DNA of 52,169 nucleotides. It comes from Microthrixaceae bacterium (lineage in GTDB: Bacteria; Actinomycetota; Acidimicrobiia; Acidimicrobiales; Acidimicrobilacustridaceae). The position numbers and the translations under genes were made by a program. The notes under the pieces were generated by a model that did not search any database, was not told the DNA's origin, and was given only the letters and a program-made list of their open reading frames with translations. Location of the stretch: positions 1 through 52,169 of the forward strand of contig CANFHM010000010.1 of the NCBI GenBank assembly GCA_947446975.1. Direction: 5' to 3'. Shown here piece by piece: positions 40,091 to 49,200 of the stretch. Numbering within the stretch: the first letter of the stretch is position 1; the number at the start of each line of letters is the position of its first letter.

Positions 40091-40888
40091 ATGAACGATT
40101 TCAGCTCAGACGAGATCCGCCGCAACCTGCGGGAGTCCGCCACCGAACAGGCCGACGCCCTGCCCACCTTCGCCAGCGCCGTCGACCAGCTCCTCGACCC
40201 CGCCACCGGGGCCAGTGTCGAGGACAAGGCCACCTTCCTCGGCGTCCCCACCCGCCGCTCGTTCATCCTGGGTGGTTCGGTGGTGGCCGCCTCGGCCATC
40301 ATCGCCGCCTGCAGCAAGAAGAAGCCCGGCCAGATCCCCGTCACCGCCCCCACCCCTGACCCCACGGCCGTGAGCCCCACCACGGTGCCCGGCAGCGTGG
40401 CCAACGATCTCGCACTGCTGCGCACGGCGCAGTCCATCGAGGCGCTCGCCGTGTTCACGTATCAGAAGGCCCTCGACTCGGGGCTCCTCACCACGCCGGC
40501 GGTCATCGACGCCGTGAAGCTGTTCCAGGCGCAGCATCAGGAGCATGCCGATTCGCTCAACGGCCCGGTCACCGGCGCCGGCGGGAAGATCGTCACCGAG
40601 CCCAACCAGTATCTCCTCGACGCCGCCATCACCAAGGAGCTCGCTGATCTCACCGATCAGAAGAGCGTCCTGCAGCTGGCCCGCGACCTCGAGAACATCG
40701 CCGCCCAGACCTACACCGGTGCCTCCGGCGTGCTCACCGTGCCCGCCCTACGGGTGGCAGCCATGACCATCGGCAACGTCGAGGCCCGCCACATCACGGT
40801 GCTGAACGGCGCCCTCGGCTATGCCCCCGTGCCGCTGCCGATCATGTCCACGGCGAAGGCGATCAGCCCGAAGGGCTACGTCAAGTAG
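40091..40888 (+). CDS. Tat-exported ferritin-like lipoprotein
   Basis: A 265-residue protein. It has an unusually long 50-residue N-terminal extension, then TRRSFILGGSVVAASAIIAAC: a twin-arginine signal with Arg 55-56 and a possible lipobox Cys 74. The mature domain has four helices with the Glu/His ligands expected of a ferritin-like di-iron site (IEALAVFTYQKAL, QHQEHADSL, DLENIAAQTY, VEARHITVL). These proteins are common next to each other in actinobacteria and are of unknown function; a peroxide- or oxygen-handling role is likely. AGGAAC precedes the ATG. It closes the group that starts with the cupredoxin. Confidence 0.83.
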   Translation: MNDFSSDEIRRNLRESATEQADALPTFASAVDQLLDPATGASVEDKATFLGVPTRRSFILGGSVVAASAIIAACSKKKPGQIPVTAPTPDPTAVSPTTVPGSVANDLALLRTAQSIEALAVFTYQKALDSGLLTTPAVIDAVKLFQAQHQEHADSLNGPVTGAGGKIVTEPNQYLLDAAITKELADLTDQKSVLQLARDLENIAAQTYTGASGVLTVPALRVAAMTIGNVEARHITVLNGALGYAPVPLPIMSTAKAISPKGYVK

Positions 40889-40946
40889 GTCCCGCTTCAT
40901 CGACTCCCGACCGGCAGCTGACCGGCGGCACCGGCTCCTCGCATGT

Positions 40947-40952
40947 CACACT
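40947..40952 (+). promoter_or_regulatory. -10-like element of rnpB
   Basis: CACACT placed 7 nt before the conserved 5' helix of the RNase P RNA, a position consistent with the 5' end at about 40957-40960. Confidence 0.4.
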
Positions 40953-40956
40953 GTCG

Positions 40957-41344
<388 letters not shown>

Positions 41345-41448
41345 ACAGAGCACTCGAGCAGTCCACGAGATCGTGGCGCCCGGGGTTGTCGGGGTGTGGC
41401 ACCGGTCCGTGATCGGTCCGAGATCGATCCGAGCACAGGTCCAGCCTC

Positions 41449-43146
41449 ATGATCACATCGACGTCGCCGCAGGGATCCGGACTGCATCGCCGAGCGGCCT
41501 CCTGGAGCACGCTCGCCCTGCTCTCGCTGCCCATCGTGATCGCTGCATGGCACGACGTCGGGGCGCTCGACCGGGCGATCGGTGATTCCGCCATCATCCA
41601 GCTGCAGGTCGACGACATGCCGGGACGACTGCCCCTCGTGGGGGTGTACTCACGATTCGGGTTCCACCATCCCGGCCCGATGCTGTACTACGTGGTCGCC
41701 GCACCGGTGCACCTCCTCGGCGCATCCGGCCTGGCCATCGCCGGTGCGCTCGTGGCCATCGCATCGCTCGGAGGGATCCTGCTGGTCCTGTACCGCCGCG
41801 GCGGCTCCGTGCTGTTCGCACTCGGCGTGGTGCTGGATCTCGTGCTCGTCCGTTCGATGGCGCTCGACGTGCTCAGCGCCTGGAACCCCTACATCCTGAT
41901 CCTCCCGTTCGCGCTCGCCATCCTGCTCACCTGGTCGGTCTGGTGCAGCGACTGGCGGGCGCTCCCCTGGCTGGCGTTCGTCGGGAGCTTCGTCGTGCAG
42001 GCCCATATCGGCACGGCCCCGACCATCGCCCTCATGTTCCTCAGCGCTGCGGTCTGGACGACGATCGCGCGGGTGCGCCGTCGCTGCCCCACCCGGCCGG
42101 TCGTCCTCGCCATCGTGGTCCTCGCCGTGGTGTGGCTGCCGCCGCTGATCGAACAGTTCACGCACCAGCCCGGCAACATCTCCCAGATCCTGTCGATCGG
42201 CTCTGGCGGATCGGGTGAACCCACGCTCGGGCTCACCGACGCCCTGCATCTGCTGAGCCATCTGCTCGGACGGACGAATCCACTGACCGTCGCCTCGACC
42301 GCACCGATCGAACTCATCACCGCCGCTCGCACGACACCGATCCTGCTGCTGATGGTCCCGGCCACCGCCCTCGCCCTGAGTGCGTTCCTGGCCCGGCGAC
42401 TGCGGCTCGATGACGCCCTGCGACTCACGGGACTGCTGTTCGGCCTCTGCCTGACCTCGCTGGTGTTCCTCACCTCGATCAGCGGCCTGCCCTACCTGTA
42501 TCTCGTCCGGTGGATCATCGTGATCACCTGCTTCGTCTGGATGGACCTCATCTGGATCCTCATCGCCATGGTCCGCACGAGGATCACGGTGCGCCCCTCG
42601 GTGCTGGCGAGCATCGGCTGCTCGGCGGTGGCCCTGCTGGCGATCGGGCTGATCCCCCTCGGGCCGTCAGCGGTGCATTCCGAGAACCTCGTGGGTGCAG
42701 AAGCGATCCGGTTCCTCGAGGGTCGCATCGACGATGCGATCGCCGGATGCGGACTCATCGAGGTGCGATCCACCTCGGATCAACCGGTGACCGGACCGGC
42801 ACTCGCGTCGGGGGTCATCGCCGAACTGCACCGTCGCGGCCGCAATGCAGTCATCGAGGATCTCTTCGAGTTCTCGCACGGCGCCGAGCACAGCCTGCAT
42901 GGTCGCTCACCCGACTGCACGCTGACCCTCACCATCTCGAGCGCAGCTGATCTCACCTCGGTGCCAACGGCTGATGGCGAGCGGGTCGCGGCGTTCGACA
43001 CGCTGAACCGACGAGAACGCATCCAGTACCAGCGGCTCAGCCACAAGAGGGACGCCGGACCGCTCGACGACCGGGACCGTGCTGAGCTGCGTCGACTCCG
43101 CGCCGCAGCACTCTCGGTCCGGGGCACGATCGTCCATCACGACTGA
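41449..43146 (+). CDS. Polytopic membrane glycosyltransferase-like protein (paralogue A)
   Basis: A 565-residue protein with about ten to eleven membrane helices, and a soluble C-terminal domain of about 160 residues. The first extracytoplasmic loop carries the conserved block GDSAIIQLQVDDMPGRLPLVG followed by YSRFGFHHPGPMLYY, with Asp residues positioned like the catalytic Asp of GT-C fold transferases. It is paralogous to the convergent gene at 43219, with the same loops (LDVLSAWNPYILILPFALA, WRALPWLAFVGSFVVQAH, SGLPYLYLVRWIIV). Such enzymes use polyprenol-linked sugars, which fits the Ppm1-like gene. The donor and acceptor are unknown. The soluble C-terminus has a Cys pair (AGCGL, SPDC). 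Confidence 0.75.
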   Translation: MITSTSPQGSGLHRRAASWSTLALLSLPIVIAAWHDVGALDRAIGDSAIIQLQVDDMPGRLPLVGVYSRFGFHHPGPMLYYVVAAPVHLLGASGLAIAGALVAIASLGGILLVLYRRGGSVLFALGVVLDLVLVRSMALDVLSAWNPYILILPFALAILLTWSVWCSDWRALPWLAFVGSFVVQAHIGTAPTIALMFLSAAVWTTIARVRRRCPTRPVVLAIVVLAVVWLPPLIEQFTHQPGNISQILSIGSGGSGEPTLGLTDALHLLSHLLGRTNPLTVASTAPIELITAARTTPILLLMVPATALALSAFLARRLRLDDALRLTGLLFGLCLTSLVFLTSISGLPYLYLVRWIIVITCFVWMDLIWILIAMVRTRITVRPSVLASIGCSAVALLAIGLIPLGPSAVHSENLVGAEAIRFLEGRIDDAIAGCGLIEVRSTSDQPVTGPALASGVIAELHRRGRNAVIEDLFEFSHGAEHSLHGRSPDCTLTLTISSAADLTSVPTADGERVAAFDTLNRRERIQYQRLSHKRDAGPLDDRDRAELRRLRAAALSVRGTIVHHD

Positions 43147-43218
43147 CAGCCCGCTGGCCGCCCACTGGAGCTCAGGGGCACCCCTTCGTCCCCCACGAGC
43201 GCAGGAGCCCCCGAGCGC

Positions 43219-44859
43219 TCAACCCGGCTGCTGGAGGAACACCTCGTACACCGTCGACGCTCCGGGATCTCCATGCTCGATGGTCACCCGCCCCAACTGC
43301 CGAGCGCCGTCGACCGGCCCCGCAGCGTCGGCGGGGCCGGCTCGGACGAGAAGCGTGCAGTCGGGGGTGCGGCCCCGCAGGGCGTGCTGCTCACCGTGGC
43401 TGAAGGCGAACAGATCGTCGACGGCGACGTCACTGCCGTCATGATGCAGCTGGGCCAGAAGCCCGCTGGCCACGAGCAGCCCCTCGGGGCCACCGATGGG
43501 TGCGATCCCCACCAGCCCGCATCCGCCGATGCCCGCCCGAGAAGGACCGATGAGTGCGGCGACCGCCTCCGAGCCGACCGCATCGTTGGCGTGTCCCGGG
43601 GTCTCGGCCAGCGGGATGAGGGCGACGACGAGCAGGGCGCCGAGCCCGAACGATGCGGTGAGGATCATCCTGCGTCGATCCGCAGTGCTGGCGGAGGTTG
43701 ATCTGCGCTGATCGAGCCGGAGACGCAGCACACACAGCACCGTCCAGACGAGCGCCAGCCAGATGAACGCGCTGAGCACCACCAGCCATCGTTCGAGATA
43801 CAGGTACGGCAGGCCGCTGATCGAGGCCAGCGCCAGAGCCGACACGAGCAGCAGACCGAACAGCAGACCGGCGAGACGGAGCTGATCATGCAGTCGCCAG
43901 CGCAGGGCGAGCAGGGCCGTGGCGGCGAGCGCAGCCAGCGGCAGGATGATCCACCAGCCCGACCCATCATGGACCGAGGCGAGGATCCGGAGGTCGCCCA
44001 CGCTGTTGAAGCGGAGTGGGTCCACTCTCCCGAGCAGCAGACCGAGCAGACCGAGCCCCCTGCCGAGACCGAGCATGGGTCCGTTCGTGGAGGATGACCC
44101 GGCGTCGAGGATGCTGGACAGGTTCCCGGGGTCACCGGTGACCTGCTCGATGATCGGCGGCAGCCACACGATGAGCAGCACCGCCGCCGAGATCAGCGCC
44201 AGTCGTGGTGGACGTGGGGAGCCGCCCGTGGAGGCTGGTGCCGACCGACGGGAACGGATCCCGGACATCACGACGACGAAGATCGCTGATCCGAACAGGA
44301 ACGCCATCGCCGGAGCGAGCCCGAGATGGGCCTGGGCCACGAATGACCCCACCAGCGCCAACCACGGCAGCGCCCGCCAGTCCCGACACCACACCGACCA
44401 GGTGAGCGCCACGGAGAGCGCGAACGGAACGATGAGCACGTACGGGTTCCACATCGAGAGCACATCGAGCGACATGGATCTCGTGAGCACCACGGCGAGG
44501 ACCACCCCGAGGACGAACAGCAGCATCCCTCCGCGGCGGTGCAGCACGAACAGCAGTCCACACAGACACGCCACCGCCACGACCGCAGCGGTGACGACGA
44601 GACCCGGACCGCCGAACAGGCGCACCGCCGGCGCTGCGATCAGGTACAGCAACGGCCCGGGATGGTGGAAGCCGAGTCTCGAATACACCCCGACCAGCGG
44701 GATCCGACCGGGGATGTCGTCGGCCTGGAGCTGGATGATCGCCTGGTCACCGACGGCGAATCGCAGCGTGTGCAGGTCGCTGATCATGGCGACCAGGATC
44801 GGCAGGGCCACCAGCACTGACGTGCCCACGAGGACCGCACGTCGGGTCGAGGGACGCAT
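43219..44859 (-). CDS. Polytopic membrane glycosyltransferase-like protein (paralogue B)
   Basis: A 546-residue paralogue of the gene at 41449, lying tail to tail with it (72 bp apart). It shares the first-loop block GDQAIIQLQADDIPGRIPLVG and YSRLGFHHPGPLLYLIAAP, the helices and the C-terminal soluble region (IGGCGLVGIAP, RGRTPDCTLLV). The start is set at ATG 44859, 10 nt after the stop of the NAD-dependent dehydrogenase; a longer frame would overlap it. There is no Shine-Dalgarno, so translation may be coupled. GT-C-like activity is inferred from the topology and the Asp-rich loop only. Confidence 0.75.
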   Translation of the reverse strand: MRPSTRRAVLVGTSVLVALPILVAMISDLHTLRFAVGDQAIIQLQADDIPGRIPLVGVYSRLGFHHPGPLLYLIAAPAVRLFGGPGLVVTAAVVAVACLCGLLFVLHRRGGMLLFVLGVVLAVVLTRSMSLDVLSMWNPYVLIVPFALSVALTWSVWCRDWRALPWLALVGSFVAQAHLGLAPAMAFLFGSAIFVVVMSGIRSRRSAPASTGGSPRPPRLALISAAVLLIVWLPPIIEQVTGDPGNLSSILDAGSSSTNGPMLGLGRGLGLLGLLLGRVDPLRFNSVGDLRILASVHDGSGWWIILPLAALAATALLALRWRLHDQLRLAGLLFGLLLVSALALASISGLPYLYLERWLVVLSAFIWLALVWTVLCVLRLRLDQRRSTSASTADRRRMILTASFGLGALLVVALIPLAETPGHANDAVGSEAVAALIGPSRAGIGGCGLVGIAPIGGPEGLLVASGLLAQLHHDGSDVAVDDLFAFSHGEQHALRGRTPDCTLLVRAGPADAAGPVDGARQLGRVTIEHGDPGASTVYEVFLQQPG

Positions 44860-44869
44860 CTGTGTCGGT

Positions 44870-45760
44870 TCAGTCGGCCAATCGCATGACGCGGGCGAAG
44901 GACGCACGGGTGCACCGGGCGACAGGGAGATCGACACCGGTGTCGCTCGCCAGACCGAGCGCCTGATCGAGATCCTTCTCACCGAGTTCGCGCACATGCT
45001 CGAGGATCTCGCGAAGACCTGCGGGTCCATCCCCGGCCAGCGGTTCCGGTCCGCCGAGGGCGAACGGGGAGAGGGCCTGGGCGAGCACCCCGGTCTCGTC
45101 GATCGTGCGCCGCAGCAGGGCGAGATCGACGCCCGCCGATGCCGCCAGCGTCATGGCCTCGTGCACGCCCGCCATCATCATGTAGCCGGTGGCGTTGCGG
45201 GCGAGTTTCAGCGACATCCCGGCGCCGACCCCACCGGCATGGATCACATCCTTCGAGAACGCCATGAGCACCGGGGTGGCCCGGGCCACGGCATCGTCGG
45301 CGCCACCGACCATGGTCAGCAACGTGCCGGCGCGCGCGCCGTCCTCCCCGCCGCTGATGCCCGCATCGAGCACGGCCACACCAGCGGCTGCGCCGGTGGC
45401 GGCGAGGTCACGGATGGTGTCGATGCTCACCGTCGTGTGCACCGCCACGACTGCGCCGGGGGCGAGGACATCGAGCACACCGGGCCGACCGTCGGCTCCG
45501 AGGAGCACCTCCCGGGTCTGCGCATCGTCGAACACCACGACACTCACCACGGCGGCATCGATGGCGGCTTCGGCAGGAGTGGCCGCCGCGATGGCGCCGC
45601 GGGCCTCGAGCGCGGCGACGGCGTCATCGGAGATGTCGAACACACGGACCTCATGGCCGACGTCGATGAGATGTCCGGCGATCGGCCCGCCCATGCGCCC
45701 GAGCCCGATCACGGCGACCTTCACAGGATCATGCGTCGAGTCACGCACCGGGTCACTCAT
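44870..45760 (-). CDS. NAD(P)-dependent beta-hydroxyacid dehydrogenase (3-HIBDH family)
   Basis: A 296-residue enzyme. The dinucleotide motif is VAVIGLGRMGGPIAGHLIDVGHEVRVFD near residue 16, followed by VSVVVFDDAQTREVL, then LDAGISGGEDGARAGTLLTMVGG (substrate-binding) and GAGMSLKLARNATGYMMMAG with the catalytic Lys near residue 175. The family oxidises 3-hydroxyisobutyrate, tartronate semialdehyde or related acids. The start is ATG 45760 because GGAGGTGG lies six bases upstream; it overlaps the stop of the CMD-family gene (the ATGAGTGA junction). Substrate unknown. Confidence 0.88.
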   Translation of the reverse strand: MSDPVRDSTHDPVKVAVIGLGRMGGPIAGHLIDVGHEVRVFDISDDAVAALEARGAIAAATPAEAAIDAAVVSVVVFDDAQTREVLLGADGRPGVLDVLAPGAVVAVHTTVSIDTIRDLAATGAAAGVAVLDAGISGGEDGARAGTLLTMVGGADDAVARATPVLMAFSKDVIHAGGVGAGMSLKLARNATGYMMMAGVHEAMTLAASAGVDLALLRRTIDETGVLAQALSPFALGGPEPLAGDGPAGLREILEHVRELGEKDLDQALGLASDTGVDLPVARCTRASFARVMRLAD

Positions 45761-46163
45761 CGGTGCCACCTCCAGCGGCGAGACGCTTCTCGTGCGCGGA
45801 GATCGCTGTCTCGCTCACCCGGTACAGCTCGCTGCTGCTCGGGTAGCCGACGTAGGGGATCAGGTGGATCGCCACCTCCCGGACCTGGGCGACGGAGAGC
45901 TCACCACTCTCGAGGCATCGGGAGAACTGGATACCGAGGGTGTCGAACGCCCGCTGGGCGGCGAGGACCCCCATCACGAGCAGTCGGCGCTGCGGGACGG
46001 CGAGCGCCGGACGGGCCCAGACCTCCCCGAACAGCTGGGAGAGCATGAGATCGAAGAACTCCGACTGACCCTCCTCGAACACGAAGGCGTCCTCGCCGTA
46101 CACCTCCCGATACATGGCGAGGCCACGCGCTCGCCGACTCTGATCATCGAGTTCCGCTGTCAT
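45753..46163 (-). CDS. Carboxymuconolactone decarboxylase (CMD)-family protein
   Basis: A 136-residue AhpD-like protein made of the CMD helical fold: RGLAMYREVYGEDAF at the N-terminus, PQRRLLVMGVLAAQ in the centre, LSVAQVREVAIHLIPYVGYPSSSELYRV near residue 93. It matches 4-carboxymuconolactone decarboxylase-like members; there is no AhpD CxxC, so a peroxidase role is unlikely. ATG 46163 is chosen over the GTG at 46175 because TATGGT stands seven bases upstream. Coupled to the dehydrogenase downstream. Confidence 0.85.
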   Translation of the reverse strand: MTAELDDQSRRARGLAMYREVYGEDAFVFEEGQSEFFDLMLSQLFGEVWARPALAVPQRRLLVMGVLAAQRAFDTLGIQFSRCLESGELSVAQVREVAIHLIPYVGYPSSSELYRVSETAISAHEKRLAAGGGTDE

Positions 46164-46176
46164 GGTGGTGACCATA
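46161..46176 (-). promoter_or_regulatory. Leaderless -10 element of the CMD-dehydrogenase operon
   Basis: Read leftward: TATGGT (46176-46171), 7-nt spacer, ATG 46163. Confidence 0.65.
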
Positions 46177-46189
46177 GAGCCGATCAGGT

Positions 46190-46218
46190 CGGTGGCCGGG
46201 ATGTTCTCCCGGCCACCG
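46190..46218 (-). terminator. GC-rich hairpin after the giant repeat gene
   Basis: A perfect 12-bp stem, 46190-46201 with 46207-46218, and a 5-nt loop. It sits two bases past the stop codon of the giant gene and before the CMD promoter, with no U-tract. Confidence 0.75.
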
Positions 46219-46220
46219 GT

Positions 46221-49200
46221 TCAGGACCCGAACAGCAGACGGGGGGTGAACGAGCGACTCACGGCGTCGGAGAGGCCCTGCATGTTGCGCACCCGCACCG
46301 ACACTGTGTAGCGAGTGCCGTTGGAGAGGCTCTCGAACCGAACCGAGGTGGCGTCTGCGTCGAGATCACGACAGGTGGTGTCGACGCACACGGAGAACCC
46401 GGTGATCTCGGTGCCACCGTCGTCGACCGGCGCGGTCCAGGACACATCGACCGCTCCCGCACGGGGAGTCGCCACAAGCGTCGGGACCACATCGGGCACG
46501 GTCGAGGGAACGCCAGTGGCATCATCACCGACACCGACGCCGGCGGGGTTCCGGGGGGTGACCGACACGGTGTACTCGACCCCGTTCAGCAGCGAGGTGA
46601 CCGTGGCCGAAGTGGCGGCGCCGTCAGCACCGGCGCAGACCCTGCGGCCCGGTCCGACATCCGGCGGTGTGGCGCAGATGTCGTATCCGATGAGTGCCGC
46701 ACCGCCGTTGAAGCCCGCCGTCCAGTTCACCGTCAGCGAACGGTCGGCGCCGCTCACCGAGGTGATCGACGGTGCTGAGGGGATGGTGAAGGGGACGCCG
46801 GAGCTCGAAGCCGTCGCCGAGGTGCCGTAGGCCGTGGACGCCGAGACCGAGACTGCATAGGAGGTGCCGTTGGTGAGACCGGTGACGGTCCTGCTGCGAA
46901 CTGCCGCATCGACAGAGGCGCAGGTCGTGACCACGCACACCCGGTAGCCGGTGAGGGGACTCCCACCGGTGGAGGTCGGCGTGCCCCATCGGATGGTGAG
47001 GCTGCCATCAGCACCGACCACGCTGCGCACCTCGGGTGCCGAGGGAGCGCCGGGGAGCTCGATCGATGCCGACTCCGAATCGGATGCGCCGTGCACGTTG
47101 AAGGCCTTCACGGTGAGGGCATAGGTGAGCCCGTTGGTGAGACCGGTGATCGAACCGGTCGTGGCAGCGGCGCCGACGTTCACGCAGGTGGAACCGGCGC
47201 ACAGCTGGTACTTGACCAGCGCCGCTCCCCCGTCGAACCTCGGCGCCTCCCAGACGAGGTCGACGGCACCCGGGCGACGGGTGGCCGACACGATGTTCGG
47301 GATGTCGGGGATGGTGGAGGGAACTCCGGTGCTCGTGACCGTGACGCCGCCGGCGATGTTCGTGGCGGTGAGCGCCACGTCGTAGCGGGCGCCGTTGACC
47401 AGACCCGGCACCACGATGGACCGCACTTTTCCGGATGCGGACACGCAGATCGGACGACCGATGGAACGATTCACGCAGACACGGTGACCGGTGAGCGCCG
47501 AACCGCCGTTGAAGCCAGCCGTCCAGTTGACCGTGAGGGTCTGGTCGGTGCCCACCACCGAGGTGATGGTCGGGGCCGACGGCGTGGTGAACGGCACCAC
47601 GGTGCCGGCATCGGTGTTCTGCACCGACGTGCCGTAGCCATTGATCGCCACCACGGTGACGGAGTAGCCGGTGCCGTTCGTGAGGCCGGTGATCCGGGCG
47701 GCGCGATCAGCGGCCACGGCCGGAACGCAGGTGGCGCCGGCGCAGACCGAATAGCCGGTGATGCGATCGCCGCCGGTGGACGACGGTGCGGCCCAGCGGA
47801 CGTCGATCGACCCGGCGCCGGGTGTGGTCTCGACCGACCGTGGCGCCGACGGAGCACCGGGGAGCGTGATCGAACCGGTGTCCACCGGGGAGTAGCCGGC
47901 AGCGTTCCTGGCCGAGACGGTGACGCTGTAGGTGGCGCCGTTGGTGATGCCGGTGAGCGTCGCGGTGCGACGGGACCCGGTGACATCGAGACATGATCCC
48001 GACACCACGCAGATGCGATAGCCGAGGATGACCCCACCGCCATCGTTGGTGGGGACATCCCAGGTGACATCGATGGTGTGACTGCTCTGGGTGATGTCGA
48101 GGATCTTCGGGGCCGAGGGCTCGACCATCACGAGAAGACGGCCGGCGTTGAAGCTCCAGATGTCCGGGAGCAGTGTCGTGACTCCGACGATGCCGAGGCC
48201 GGCGGCGCCGGTGCCGGCGACCGAACGGAAGTCGGTGGTGGCATCGATCGTCGCCGAGTTCATCCTGATGCCGGTCATGGTGGCACCGGAGGCGTCGGCA
48301 CCGGACAGATCGGTCCCGCTGAGGCGGGCGCCGGTGAGGTCGGCCCCCGCGAGTCGGGCCCCGACGAGCACCGAACCGGTGAGATCGGCCCCGCTGAGGT
48401 TGGCGTTGCGCAGGTCGATCCCGGTGAGATCGAGACGGGCGAGGTCGGCATCGTGGAGGTCGCGGCCGGCGTAGGACCCACCGGCCCGGATGACCGAACC
48501 ATTGATGATCGTGCCGCGTGATGCCTGCGAGGTGCCCACCGAGTTGGTGGCACGAACGCTGAACACACTGGTCAGTTCATCGAGCTTCACGGTGAGCGAA
48601 CCAGCGCTGGCGTCGAGATCACGGCAGTGGAGCGGGATGTCGAAGCACACCGTGTAGCCGGTGATGCCTGCGCCGCCGGTGCTGGCGGGGACCCGCCACG
48701 AGAGGCTCAGGTTCGAACCGCTCACGCTCGCCGAGGTGATCGTGGGCAGCGACGGTGCCAGGAACGGGCTCGGGTAGGCGGTGGTGACGGCATCGGCCGA
48801 GGTGCCGAGTGCGTTGCTGGCCCCGACCCGCAGCGTGTACTGCGTGCCGCCGGTCAGTCCGGAGAAGGTGACCGAGGTCGCCGACGCGTCGAGGTCCTGG
48901 CAGGACGCACCGACACACGCCCGATAGCCGCTGATCTCGTAGCCGCCATCTGAGGTCGGGGCGGACCAGTTCAGCGTCAACGCACCATCGGCGACAGTGG
49001 TCGAACTGAGCACCGGGATCGAGGGAACGGTCCGGGGAGCCGCGGTGGTCGATGCCTGCGGTGATGCGCCGCCGGCGTTGGTCGCTGCGACCGTGACCGT
49101 CCGCGTGCCCGGGGCGGTGAGCCCGGTGATGGTGGCGGTGCGGGCGGAGCTCGCGAGGTTCGAGCAGGACGACGCGGCGCACACGACGTACCCGGTGATG

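Noticed and set aside
43147-43218. Bidirectional terminator between the convergent membrane-protein genes
   Set aside because: Only a short AGGGG-ACCCCT type pairing was seen; too weak to call.
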